Shown: piece by piece, positions 7,963-17,100 of the stretch
Layout: each line of letters begins with the position of its first letter
How positions within the stretch are numbered: the stretch's first letter is position 1
Assembly (NCBI GenBank): GCA_039807745.1
Contig: JBDHRV010000018.1
Span: 1 to 34,006, forward strand
Direction: 5' to 3'
DNA length: 34,006 bases
Origin: JAEUMW01 sp039807745
GTDB taxonomy: Bacteria; Pseudomonadota; Gammaproteobacteria; Burkholderiales; JAEUMW01
Notes under the pieces: model-generated
The model's database searches: none
What the model saw: the letters and a program-made list of their open reading frames with translations, nothing else
Told to the model about the DNA's origin: nothing
Program-made: the position numbers and the translations under genes

Positions 7963-8919
7963 TTGAACGCCTCGCGCGCCTCCACGGACGGGCCGCGGCT
8001 CGACCCGGCGAGCGCGGACGCACCGGCCGCGACCCCCTTCGATGACTGGGTCGCCGTACGCCAGGACCACATGGAGCATCTTCTCGCGCACCTGTTGCCA
8101 TCGCCCCAGGTGGCGCCGGGCCGACTGCACGAGGCGATGCGTTACGCCGTCCTGGGCGGTGGCAAGCGGGTACGGCCGCTGCTCGCGTTCGCGGCCGGCG
8201 AGCTGGCGCGGGCGCCGGTCGAGCGGGTGGCCGTGGCGGCCGCGGCGGTCGAGCTGATCCACGCCTATTCGCTGGTTCACGACGACCTGCCCTGCATGGA
8301 CGACGACGTGTTGCGGCGGGGCAAGCCCACCTGTCACGTCGAGTTCGACGAGGCCACGGCACTATTGGTCGGCGACGCACTGCAAAGCCTTGCTTTCGAT
8401 CTGCTGTCCGGGCGCGAGCTCGCTTCGCACCCTGCGATCCAGCTCGAGATGGTGTCGATCCTGGCGGCCGCGGCCGGATCGCGCGGCATGGCGGGCGGCC
8501 AGGCGATAGACCTCGATGCCGTCGGCAGGAGCCTTACCCTGCCCGAGCTTGAATTCATGCACGTCCACAAGACCGGCGCTCTGATCCGCGCCGCGGCGCT
8601 CCTGGGGGCGCGCTGCGGGACCGCTCTGGACGCCGATGGACTTGCGCGTCTGGACCGCTTCGCGAAATATATCGGACTCGCGTTCCAGGTCGTCGACGAC
8701 GTGCTCGACGCCGACTCCAACACGGCGACGCTGGGCAAGACTGCCGGCAAGGACGCCGACCACCACAAGCCGACCTACGTCCAGGTGCTCGGCGTGTCGG
8801 ATGCGCGGCAGCTCGCCCTGGAGATGCGCGCGACCGCGATCGGCGCGCTGGCACCCTTCGGCGCGCGCGCGCGCCGGCTGGAGGAGCTCTCGGATTTCAT
8901 CGTGATGAGAAAATTCTGA
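7963..8919 (+). CDS. ispA: (2E,6E)-Farnesyl diphosphate synthase
   Basis: A 318-residue short-chain prenyl transferase that condenses dimethylallyl diphosphate and geranyl diphosphate with isopentenyl diphosphate to give farnesyl diphosphate. The first aspartate-rich motif is DDLPCMDDD and the second is DDVLD, each coordinating magnesium-diphosphate. GGGKRVRP binds the isopentenyl substrate, and HKTGALI and QVVDD are also typical. The residues before DDLPCMDDD (SLVH) are bulky enough to fit a C15 product, though chain length is inferred from family and neighbours. The frame begins with TTG at 7963. No ATG occurs before residue 37, which would cut into the fold, so TTG is the best start although no good ribosome site precedes it. 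Its stop overlaps the dxs start by one base (TGATG). Confidence 0.93.
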   Translation: MNASRASTDGPRLDPASADAPAATPFDDWVAVRQDHMEHLLAHLLPSPQVAPGRLHEAMRYAVLGGGKRVRPLLAFAAGELARAPVERVAVAAAAVELIHAYSLVHDDLPCMDDDVLRRGKPTCHVEFDEATALLVGDALQSLAFDLLSGRELASHPAIQLEMVSILAAAAGSRGMAGGQAIDLDAVGRSLTLPELEFMHVHKTGALIRAAALLGARCGTALDADGLARLDRFAKYIGLAFQVVDDVLDADSNTATLGKTAGKDADHHKPTYVQVLGVSDARQLALEMRATAIGALAPFGARARRLEELSDFIVMRKF

Positions 8920-10796
8920 TGAACGCACCAGAAGTGCGCTACGAACTGCTCGAGTCGATTCGCGACCCGGCGGACCTGCGGCGGCTGCCGCGGGCGGACC
9001 TGCACAAGCTCGCGGAGGAACTGCGGCGTTTCCTCATCGAATCCGTGAGCAAGACCGGCGGCCATCTCTCGTCCAACCTCGGCACGGTCGAGCTCACGAT
9101 CGCCCTGCACTATGTCCTGAAAACTCCGCACGATCGCCTGGTGTGGGACGTCGGCCACCAGACCTACGCGCACAAGGTCCTGACCGGCCGCCTCGAAAAG
9201 ATGTCGAAGCTCAGGATGTGGGGCGGCATCTCCGGCTTTCCCCGCCGCAGCGAGAGCGAGTACGACACCTTCGGCACCGCCCACGCCAGCACCTCGATCA
9301 GCGCGGCGCTCGGGATGGCGGTCGCGGCCAAGCGCCGCGGAGAGAGCAGGCGCTGTGTGGCGGTGATCGGCGACGGCGCGATGACCGGCGGCATGGCCTT
9401 CGAGGCGCTCAACAACGCCGGCGCGATGGACGCGAACCTGCTCGTCGTGCTCAACGACAACGACATGTCGATCTCGCACAACGTCGGTGCGCTCAACAAC
9501 TACCTGGCACGGCTGCTCTCGGGACGCTTCTACTCGGCCGCCCGGCGCGGCGCGGAGAAGGTGCTGGGCGCGCTGCCCTCGCCGGTGCTCGAGCTCGCGA
9601 AGAAGGCCGAGGAGCACGTGAAGGGCATGGTCACGCCGGGCACGCTGTTCGAGGAGTTCGGCTTCAACTACATCGGCCCGATCGACGGGCACGACATCGA
9701 CGTGCTGGTGGACACGCTCGCGAACGTGGCCGAGCTCGAAGGGCCGCAGTTCCTCCACGTCGTCACGCGCAAGGGCAAGGGCTACAAGCTCGCCGAAGAG
9801 GACTGCATCCTCTACCACGGCGTATCGCGCTTCGATCCGGAGCACGGCATCGTCTCGAAGTCCGGCGCCCGGCCCACCTACACGGAGGTTTTCGGCGACT
9901 GGCTGTGCGACATGGCCGAGCGCGACCCGCGGCTGATAGGCATCACCCCGGCGATGCGCGAAGGCTCGGGTCTGGTCAAGTTCGCCGAGCGCTTTGCCGA
10001 TCGCTATTTCGATGTGGGCATCGCGGAGCAGCACTGTGTGACCTTCGCCGGCGGGATCGCCTGTGAGGGCATGAAGCCGGTGGTCGCGATCTATTCGACC
10101 TTCCTGCAGCGCGCCTACGATCAGCTGATCCACGACGTGGCGATCCAGAACCTGCCGGTCGTGTTCGCGATCGACCGCGGCGGTGTGGTGGGCGCCGACG
10201 GCGCCACCCACAACGGCAGCTTCGACCTCTCCTATATGCGCTGCATTCCCAATCTCACCGTGATGGTGCCCGCCGACGAGAACGAATGCCGCCAGATGCT
10301 CTACACCGCCTTTCAGATGAATGCGCCGGCCGCCGTGCGCTATCCGCGCGGTGTCGGCGTCGGGGTACCGGTGCAAAAGCAGATGACCCAGCTGCCCATC
10401 GGGCGCGGGGAGATCCGGCGCGAAGGGCGGGGCGTCGCGATCCTGGCTTTCGGTCCGATGGTGACGCCCGCGCTCGCGGCCGGCGCCGAGCTCGACGCGA
10501 CCGTCGCGAACATGCGCTTCGTGAAGCCGCTCGACCAGGGGATGATCCTCGACCTGGCCGGCCGCCATGACCTGCTCGTCACCGTCGAGGAAAACACCGC
10601 CCAGGGCGGGGCCGGCAGCGCCGTGGCAGAGCTGCTGGAAGCGCACGGCGTCACGGTGCCGCTGCTCATCGTGGGTCTGCCCGACGCTTTCCTGGAACAG
10701 GGTGATCCGGCGATCCTGCTGAAGGAATGCGGCCTCACCAAGGACGGCATCCTCGAGCGCATCCGTGCGCGCCTTGCCGCTGGCGCGCGGCAGTGA
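8919..10796 (+). CDS. dxs: 1-Deoxy-D-xylulose-5-phosphate synthase
   Basis: A 625-residue thiamine-diphosphate enzyme that condenses pyruvate and glyceraldehyde 3-phosphate, the first step of the MEP isoprenoid pathway. The N-terminal domain has SKTGGHLSSNLG with His49, WDVGHQTYAHK, and the cofactor/magnesium motif GDGAMTGG (151-158) with NDNDMS (179-184). The central domain has DVGIAEQHCVTFAGG with the catalytic glutamate, and DRGGVVGADGATHNG. The C-terminal transketolase domain has TVEENTAQGG. The length is normal. It is translationally coupled to ispA through a one-base overlap, so precursor supply and prenyl chain synthesis are co-expressed. folE follows 48 bases later. Confidence 0.96.
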   Translation: MNAPEVRYELLESIRDPADLRRLPRADLHKLAEELRRFLIESVSKTGGHLSSNLGTVELTIALHYVLKTPHDRLVWDVGHQTYAHKVLTGRLEKMSKLRMWGGISGFPRRSESEYDTFGTAHASTSISAALGMAVAAKRRGESRRCVAVIGDGAMTGGMAFEALNNAGAMDANLLVVLNDNDMSISHNVGALNNYLARLLSGRFYSAARRGAEKVLGALPSPVLELAKKAEEHVKGMVTPGTLFEEFGFNYIGPIDGHDIDVLVDTLANVAELEGPQFLHVVTRKGKGYKLAEEDCILYHGVSRFDPEHGIVSKSGARPTYTEVFGDWLCDMAERDPRLIGITPAMREGSGLVKFAERFADRYFDVGIAEQHCVTFAGGIACEGMKPVVAIYSTFLQRAYDQLIHDVAIQNLPVVFAIDRGGVVGADGATHNGSFDLSYMRCIPNLTVMVPADENECRQMLYTAFQMNAPAAVRYPRGVGVGVPVQKQMTQLPIGRGEIRREGRGVAILAFGPMVTPALAAGAELDATVANMRFVKPLDQGMILDLAGRHDLLVTVEENTAQGGAGSAVAELLEAHGVTVPLLIVGLPDAFLEQGDPAILLKECGLTKDGILERIRARLAAGARQ

Positions 10797-10844
10797 ACCC
10801 CGGCGTGTCGCCGTCGTCTCATCTGGCGTGAGCGGAGGATTGCA

Positions 10845-11468
10845 ATGAGTGCGAAGCCCCAGATCGTCGAAGAGAACGAGCTCAACGGCGGTGCGCAGAT
10901 CCGGGAATACGATCCCAACGTCACTGCGCGCATCGCTGGCGGCTACCAGTCGATTCTGCATGCCCTGGGCGAGGATCCGGCGCGCGAGGGTCTCGCCAAG
11001 ACGCCCGAGCGGGTGGCGAAGGCGCTGCAGTTTCTCACCCACGGCTACGGCCTCGATCCGGCCGCGATTCTGAATTCCGCCAAGTTCCGCGAGGACTACC
11101 AGCAGATGGTGCTGGTGCGCGACATCGAGGTCTATTCCCTGTGCGAGCATCATCTCCTGCCGTTCTTCGGCAAGGCGCACGTGGCCTACATCCCGAAGGA
11201 GCACATCGTGGGGCTGTCCAAGATCCCGCGCGTGGTCGACGCCTTCGCGCGCCGGCTGCAGGTGCAGGAGCGCCTCACCACACAGATCCGCGACTGCATC
11301 CAGGAGACGCTCGATCCCGCCGGGGTTGCGGTCGTGATCGAAGCCCAGCACATGTGCATGACCATGCGCGGCATCCAGAAACAGCACTCGGTGGCGACCA
11401 CATCGGCCTTCACAGGCGAGTTCTTCACCGAGAAGACGCGCGCCGAGTTCATGCGGCTCATTTCCTGA
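10845..11468 (+). CDS. folE: GTP cyclohydrolase I
   Basis: A 207-residue enzyme that converts GTP to 7,8-dihydroneopterin triphosphate, entering folate and other pterin pathways. Cys100, His103 (SLCEHHLLPF) and Cys171 (QHMCMTMRG) match the three zinc ligands of E. coli FolE (Cys110, His113, Cys181). The segments KTPERVAKA, HVAYIPKEHIVGLSK and TSAFTGEF complete the family signature. A GGAGGA ribosome site precedes the ATG. It is the zinc-dependent type IA enzyme, not the FolE2 type I recall beside dxs in some related genomes. ribBA follows after 31 bases, so two enzymes that draw on GTP are made from the same transcript. Confidence 0.95.
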   Translation: MSAKPQIVEENELNGGAQIREYDPNVTARIAGGYQSILHALGEDPAREGLAKTPERVAKALQFLTHGYGLDPAAILNSAKFREDYQQMVLVRDIEVYSLCEHHLLPFFGKAHVAYIPKEHIVGLSKIPRVVDAFARRLQVQERLTTQIRDCIQETLDPAGVAVVIEAQHMCMTMRGIQKQHSVATTSAFTGEFFTEKTRAEFMRLIS

Positions 11469-11499
11469 CGGGCAGCGCTCCGGCGGGCCGCCTCTTGCC

Positions 11500-12759
11500 A
11501 TGGCCGACATCCGCAAGACCAGCGAATTGATCGTCGAGCAGATCCTGCCCGACGTGCGCAAGGGGCGCATGCTGATCCTGGTCGACGACGAGGACCGCGA
11601 GAACGAGGGCGACCTTTTCGTCGCGGCGGAGCGCGCCACGCCGGAGGCGATCAATTTCATGGCGTCGCGCGCCCGCGGGCTGGTGTCCCTCGCGCTCACC
11701 GAGGAGCGCATGCGCGAGCTGGGGCTCGCGCTGATCGAGAGCGACGAGGGCAACACGACCAGGTTCCAGACCGCCTTCGCGACGCCGATCGATGCCCGCA
11801 ACGGCGTGAGCTCCGGCATGTCGGCACACGATCGCGCGCGCACCATCGCGGTGGCGATTGCGGACGATGCACGTCCGACCGACCTGATCCGCCCAGGGCG
11901 GCTGCTGACCTTGCGCGCCCAGACCGGTGGTGTTCTGGTGCGGGCGGGCCACACCGAAGCGGCGGTCGACCTGGCGCGCATGGCGGGTCTCAAGCCGGCC
12001 GGCGTGATCTGCGAGATCATGAGTGCCGACGGCACGATGGCCCGAATGCCCGAGCTCGAGCGCTTCGCCGCCAAGCACGACGTGCGCATCCTGCGCATCG
12101 CCGACCTGGTCGAGTACCGGCGCCACGAGCGGCTCCTCCGGCGCAAGGCGACAACGCGCCTGCCCACGCGGCACGCCGGACAGTTCGAGCTGATGGTCTA
12201 TACCGACGACCTCGAGTCGACCCTGTACGTCGCGCTGGTCAAGGGGGAGGTGGCGGGACCGGAGCCGGTGCTGGTGCGATTGCATTCGCAGTGCCTCACG
12301 GGCGACGTATTCGGGAGCGAGCGCTGCGATTGCGGCGAGCAGCTCGAGGCGGCGATGCGGCGGGTGCAGGAGGCCGGGCGCGGCGTGATCGTGTACATGT
12401 TCGACGAGGGCCGCGGCATCGGGCTGCTCAACAAGGTGCGCGCCTACGCCTTGCAGGATCAGGGGCACGACACCCTGGATGCGAACCACGAGCTCGGTTT
12501 CGCGGCCGACATGCGCGACTACCGGATCGGCGCGCACATCCTGTTCGATCTCGGCGTGCGCAACGTGCGCCTGATGACGAACAACCCGGACAAGGTGCGG
12601 GCGCTCGAGGAGTATGGGCTGGTGGTTTCCGAGCGGGTGCCGGTGGAGGTGCCGCCGCGGCACGCGAACCTGCACTATCTGCAGACCAAGCGGAACCGTT
12701 TCGGACACCTGCTCTCGCTGGTGGAAACGGGCAAGGACGACGGGGAGAAACCTTCCTGA
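11500..12759 (+). CDS. ribBA: RibBA: 3,4-dihydroxy-2-butanone-4-phosphate synthase / GTP cyclohydrolase II
   Basis: A 419-residue fusion that supplies both riboflavin precursors. The N-terminal half (about 1-205) keeps the ribulose-phosphate and metal motif DDEDRENEGDL (29-39), the second metal ligand His151 (RAGHTEAAVDL) and Glu172 (CEI). However, the residue aligned with the essential His136 of E. coli RibB is Arg134 (RPGRLLTL instead of RPGHVFPL). SSGMSAHDR also replaces the usual TTG/TAIS form, so this half may be impaired. The C-terminal half (about 220-405) has zinc cysteines 265, 276 and 278 (CLTGDVFGSERCDC), DEGRGIGL (302-309) and TNNPDKV (360-366), and looks fully active as GTP cyclohydrolase II. 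It is the last gene of the xseB-ispA-dxs-folE run and converges on the protease gene. Confidence 0.93.
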   Translation: MADIRKTSELIVEQILPDVRKGRMLILVDDEDRENEGDLFVAAERATPEAINFMASRARGLVSLALTEERMRELGLALIESDEGNTTRFQTAFATPIDARNGVSSGMSAHDRARTIAVAIADDARPTDLIRPGRLLTLRAQTGGVLVRAGHTEAAVDLARMAGLKPAGVICEIMSADGTMARMPELERFAAKHDVRILRIADLVEYRRHERLLRRKATTRLPTRHAGQFELMVYTDDLESTLYVALVKGEVAGPEPVLVRLHSQCLTGDVFGSERCDCGEQLEAAMRRVQEAGRGVIVYMFDEGRGIGLLNKVRAYALQDQGHDTLDANHELGFAADMRDYRIGAHILFDLGVRNVRLMTNNPDKVRALEEYGLVVSERVPVEVPPRHANLHYLQTKRNRFGHLLSLVETGKDDGEKPS

Positions 12760-12785
12760 CTTCGGGCTGAGGCTGCGCTCTCTTG

Positions 12786-13436
12786 CTAGTAGCGCTTGAT
12801 GAGCGTCATCGTCGGCCCGTCGTGGCGCATCTCCACCCGGTTCAGGAAGCTCATGCCGAGCAGCACCAGCGGCAGGGCGTTGCCGTCGTGGACCAGCGCA
12901 TCGACTTCGCTCACGCTGATCTCGCCCACCCGCACGCTGTCGAGCCGAACTCTGTACACCGTTGCCGGACCGTTGGCAGTCTGGGCATAGCCGCGCTCGC
13001 CCTTCAGATAGTTCACGCCGAGGCGCTTCGCCTCCGACGCGTTCATCGAAATCATCGAGGCACCGGTATCGACGAGAAAGTGCACACTCTGGCCGTTGAT
13101 CTGGCCCGTCGCCATGAAGTGCCCGCGTGCATCGGCCGCGAGCGTCGCTTGCGCGCGGCCGCCGGTGCTTGGTGCGGCAACCGAGATCGACTGACCCATG
13201 CCGAGGCTGCGGCGCTTGCCGTCGATCTCCAGAACCGCCTGTTCCGTGTCCACCGACACGAGCTTCACACCTTCGGGGGTCGATTCGCCCACGTTCAGCG
13301 TGCGCGGCTTCGCCCCGTTCACGACCACCACTGCCTTGCCGCGGAAGAGGCCGACGACGTTCACGTCGGTCGCTGCCGCTGCCCCCGCGATCAGGGCGAG
13401 CGCCAAGCCGGTTAGAATGCGGTACGTGTCGATCAT
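12786..13436 (-). CDS. Retropepsin-like aspartic protease (clan AA, TIGR02281-like), exported
   Basis: A 216-residue protein with an N-terminal hydrophobic signal (YRILTGLALALIAGAAAA, about residues 5-22), implying export to the periplasm. The single aspartyl-protease active-site motif VDTGAS lies at residues 122-127. It is followed by MNASEAKRLG and, near the C-terminus, VLLGMSFLNRVEM, the partner segment of bacterial single-lobe retropepsins that work as dimers. The part between signal and protease (about 25-90) resembles a small SH3-like or pilus-type accessory region, but I cannot name it. The start at 13436 (MIDTYRIL) fits the signal peptide. Its 5' end lies only 12 bases from the start of the divergent amidotransferase gene. 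Physiological substrates of this family are mostly unknown. Confidence 0.85.
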   Translation of the reverse strand: MIDTYRILTGLALALIAGAAAATDVNVVGLFRGKAVVVVNGAKPRTLNVGESTPEGVKLVSVDTEQAVLEIDGKRRSLGMGQSISVAAPSTGGRAQATLAADARGHFMATGQINGQSVHFLVDTGASMISMNASEAKRLGVNYLKGERGYAQTANGPATVYRVRLDSVRVGEISVSEVDALVHDGNALPLVLLGMSFLNRVEMRHDGPTMTLIKRY

Positions 13437-13448
13437 TCGAGGAATCCC

Positions 13449-14159
13449 ATGAGGCCGATTGCGATCTTTCGCCATGCCCGCACCGAGGGACCCGGCTACC
13501 TGGCGGAGTATCTCGACCGCCGGTCGATCCCTTGGCAGCTCGTGCGGATCGACGAGGGCGAAGAGGTGCCGGTCGCTGCGAATGCCTTTTCCGGTCTGGT
13601 CTTCATGGGCGGGCCGATGAGCGTGAACGACGATCTGCCCTGGATTCCGCCCGCGCTGGAGCTGATCCGGGCCGCGGTCGATTCGCAAGTTCCGGTCCTG
13701 GGGCATTGCCTCGGCAGTCAGCTCATGTCCAAGGCTCTGGGCGGTGTGGTGGGCAGGAACCCCGTGAAGGAGATCGGCTGGGGGCGCTGCGACGTTCTGG
13801 ATACGCCGGCCGCCCGCGAGTGGTTCGGGGATGACCTTGAGTTCTTCGACGCCTTTCACTGGCACGGCGAGACGTTCAACGTGCCCGAAGGTGCGGCACG
13901 CATCCTGTCGAGCCCGTGGTGCGACAACCAGGCGTTCGCGCGGGGGCCTCACCTCGCCCTGCAGTGCCACGTCGAGATGACGGAAGACCTCATCAAGAGT
14001 TGGTGCCGGGGCGGCGCGAAGGAGATCGCCGAGAGCCGCGAGAGCCCCGGGGTGCAGCCGCCGCACGAGATCGAGCGGCAGCTTCCGACGCGGCTGGCGG
14101 CTCTGCACCGGGTCGCCGACCGGCTCTACGCGCGCTGGACCGCCGGGCTCAGGATCTGA
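13449..14159 (+). CDS. Class I glutamine amidotransferase-like protein (GMP synthase-type GATase1)
   Basis: A 236-residue stand-alone class I amidotransferase domain. The nucleophile is Cys87 in GHCLGSQ, and the catalytic partners are His174 and Glu176 in CHVEMTE, so the triad is complete. The oxyanion region FMGGPMSVND is at about 52-61. Such free-standing domains hydrolyse glutamine or gamma-glutamyl compounds; relatives are often loosely annotated as GMP synthase, but no synthetase domain is present. A GAGGA ribosome site (13439-13443) fills most of the gap to the divergent protease gene. The 3' end overlaps the end of the large helicase gene by 34 bases in opposite orientation. The substrate is unknown; a gamma-glutamyl amide is plausible given the family but not shown. 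Confidence 0.86.
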   Translation: MRPIAIFRHARTEGPGYLAEYLDRRSIPWQLVRIDEGEEVPVAANAFSGLVFMGGPMSVNDDLPWIPPALELIRAAVDSQVPVLGHCLGSQLMSKALGGVVGRNPVKEIGWGRCDVLDTPAAREWFGDDLEFFDAFHWHGETFNVPEGAARILSSPWCDNQAFARGPHLALQCHVEMTEDLIKSWCRGGAKEIAESRESPGVQPPHEIERQLPTRLAALHRVADRLYARWTAGLRI

Positions 14160-17100
14160 CCAGCGCCCGTCTGCGGCTCGAGCACCACCTCCGGCAGCAC
14201 GAACTCCCAGCGGTCGACCACCGCGCGGTCGCGCCATCCGTCGTTACCGTCCGCGCGCCGCCAGACGCCGATGGCGGCCACGCGTGCGCCGACGATCCGC
14301 CCGGCAGGCGGCCGGTAACTGCTCGAACTGCGACCGACGATTTCGCCCGCTGCGGTCCTGAACAGCCAGCGTCCGGCCTCGGCGACGACCGTGAGCGGAT
14401 CGCCTGCACGTAGCGTGGCGAGCGCCTCGCGCACGGCATCGGAGCGACTGCGCCCGGCGAAGCCGAGATCGACATCCTTGAGCCCGAGCAGCTCGTAGCG
14501 ACGGTCCAACCCGTCCGGCAAAGGCGTCGCGAGCGGCGCCGCGCGCGCGAGAACGGCCGGCTGATTCGCCAGCTCCCCGGCGAATCCGTTGCGGCCGATC
14601 CGGCACAGGGTCAGGGTCTGGCGCGCTCGCGTCATGGCGACGTAGTAGAGCCGGCGCTCTGCTGCAGCGGAGGGTTCCCAGTTGCCGTCGAGCACCACCA
14701 CGTGGTCGAACTCGAGCCCCTTGGCGCCGTGGGCGGTGGTGAGGGTGAGCCCGGTCCCGGGCTCGCGACCGGCATCCGCCAGGAGCTCGAACGCATCCTC
14801 AAGCAGGGCATCCGCCGGGCGCGGGAAGGCGCCGGCACCGGCGTAGGCGTCGTCGATCAGGGTCTCGACCAGCGCGTGCCCCGGCGTGGCGGGATCCGAT
14901 CCGCGCAGCGCGGCTGCCATCGCGCGCACCTCCGCTTCCGGCAGCAACGCGCCGCGATGCGCCTTGAGCGCTTCGATGAAATGCCACACCTCCCGCCAGC
15001 GCGCCGGGGCGAGCGCCTTCTGCCGTCCGCCCGAGAAGCGGCAGGGAATCGCGGCGATCTCGCAGGCGGCGCGCACGGGATGGAGCGTGTCCCATCTGCG
15101 GGCGATGATCGCGACCCGCGACCAGTCCCAGGTGCCGTCGAGGGCCGCCAGCCGCTTAAGCTCCTGCAGCGCGCGCCATCCCTGTTCCAGCGGGTCCGCG
15201 CCGGCGGGCAGGCGTTGCACCCGCCCCGCGCTCAGGGCAGCGTCGCGCCGTGCCCACTGCCCACCGGGGGGCTCGTTCCGGCGCGCGCCGTCGATGACGA
15301 TCGGGTGCGCTGTCTTGAGCCTTCCGGGATGGCGTGCGATCAGCGCGTTGGCGGCATCGATGATGTGGCGCGAGGAACGGAAATTCTCGACGAGATAGTC
15401 GGTCTTCGTGTCGTAATCCGCTTCGAAGCGCCGGATGAATGCCACCTCGGCGCCGCCGAACTCATAGATGTTCTGATCGTCGTCGCCGACCGCCAGCACC
15501 GTCAGCTTGCGTGCCTTGTCGGCCAGGGTCCGTCCCGCGAGGGCCGACAGAAACGCGTATTGCGCGGCGTCGATGTCCTGATACTCGTCCACCAGCAGCC
15601 AGCGGAAGCCGGCGAGCAGGCGCTCGCGCAGGGTGTCGGGCTCGTCGCCACCGATGGCCGGGCTCCCCTCCTGAAGCAAGCGCGTGGCGTCCCGCAGCAA
15701 GGCGTCGAAGTCGATCGGCACGTCCGGGTCATGCGCGGCGAGCGATGCGCCGGTCAGTCGCAGCGCCAGTCCGTGATAGGTGTACGCGGCAACGCCGGTG
15801 GCATCGTCGTCGATCAGCTCGCGCAGGCGGCGGCGCACCTCCTGCGCCGCGTGGCGATTGAAGGTGACGACGAGGATGCTCCGCGGCGGCTCGCGCAGCA
15901 CGCGCACGAGGAACGCGACCCGATGCACGACGAGCCGCGTCTTGCCCGATCCGGGTCCCGCGAGCACCAGGCGGTTGGTCGGCCGCCGCTCGGTGACGAG
16001 CTTCGCCTGCAGGGGCGACAGCCCGTCGCGGATGCGGTGCCACGAGGCTTCCGTCGTCGCGCGATCCAGCATCTCCTTGCGGTTGGCGAAGTAGCGGCGC
16101 AGGAAGTCGCTCCAGCCGAGCGTGAAGTAATCGGCCACCAGGCGCAGCGCGTCGGCGACCTTGGCGAGTCCCAGCTCGGCGTAGCGGATCATGACGTGGA
16201 TCTGGCCGATGCGCTGGGCGTAATGGTCGGCGAGCGGCTGGTAGTCGTGGGCCTCGAAGCGGCGGCCCCGTTCCTGGGCGGCGAGGCGGATGGTCATGGC
16301 ATTGCGGAACACGGCGAGCCCCTGCGACAGCGTGAGCGCCTTCTGGTCGTGCAGATACATGAGGGCGGCGTGCGCCGCCGCGGGCACGTCGCGAACTTCG
16401 GCGGCGAGCGCGAGATCGGAGCGGATGGCGCCGTTGATCCGGCCCAGCGTCAGGGCGGCGAGCAGATCCTTGCCGCGACTGCCCGCCGGCACCGTGTCGA
16501 GGAAGGCGCGCAGGACGACCTGGGCCGCACCCCGGCGCCGTTGCGACAGCGCCACCACCTCGGGCCACTCGCGCAGCACGGCCACGCGCCACGTTTCGCG
16601 ATCGAGCGCGCGAAAGGCGAGGCTGCCGCGCCCGCCGGGCAGCTCGCGCCCGTCCAGCGCCAGACTGCGCAGCAGGCGCACGACTTCTTCGGTCAGTACG
16701 TCGGGGAAACCGCTGTCCTTGAGCTTCTGGGTGAGCATGCGCAAGTTGAGGTGCAGCGGGTCCGCGTCCGGTCCGGCATCCGGCGCCGCTTCGCGCAGCA
16801 CGTCGAGGAGCGCGCCTTCGAGGCGGCTTGCTGCCGCGAGCGTCGTCTCCGATGCGCCCGGCACGCCGACCCGCACGTAAGCCGTGATGCGGCTGTCGTT
16901 CTCCAGGAGGCCGAGCTGCTCCAGATCGTCCAGCGCTTTGCGCACGCCCCGCGAATCGAGGCCGGTGGCGAGCGACAGCTCGTCCGTGGACAGGCCGCGA
17001 TCCGCCTCGGCCTGGACGATGGTCTGCAGGAGTGCCGCGAGCTGCCGCTGCCGCTCCGCCGACAACCCGGAATCCGCGAGGCGCCGGCGTGCTTCCGCGA

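Noticed and set aside
11469..11499. FMN riboswitch ahead of ribBA
   Set aside because: The gap is 31 bases, far too short for the aptamer, and the folE gene lies directly upstream.
8775..12167. 1130-codon minus-strand open frame across dxs, folE and ribBA
   Set aside because: It is antisense to three well-identified enzymes, shows no conserved motif and has no plausible start context.
12760..12785. Bidirectional terminator between ribBA and the protease gene
   Set aside because: The 26-base gap shows no stem of useful length and no T-run in either direction.
13449..14159. Calling the amidotransferase GMP synthase (guaA)
   Set aside because: Only the glutaminase domain is present; the ATP-pyrophosphatase and dimerisation domains of GuaA are absent.
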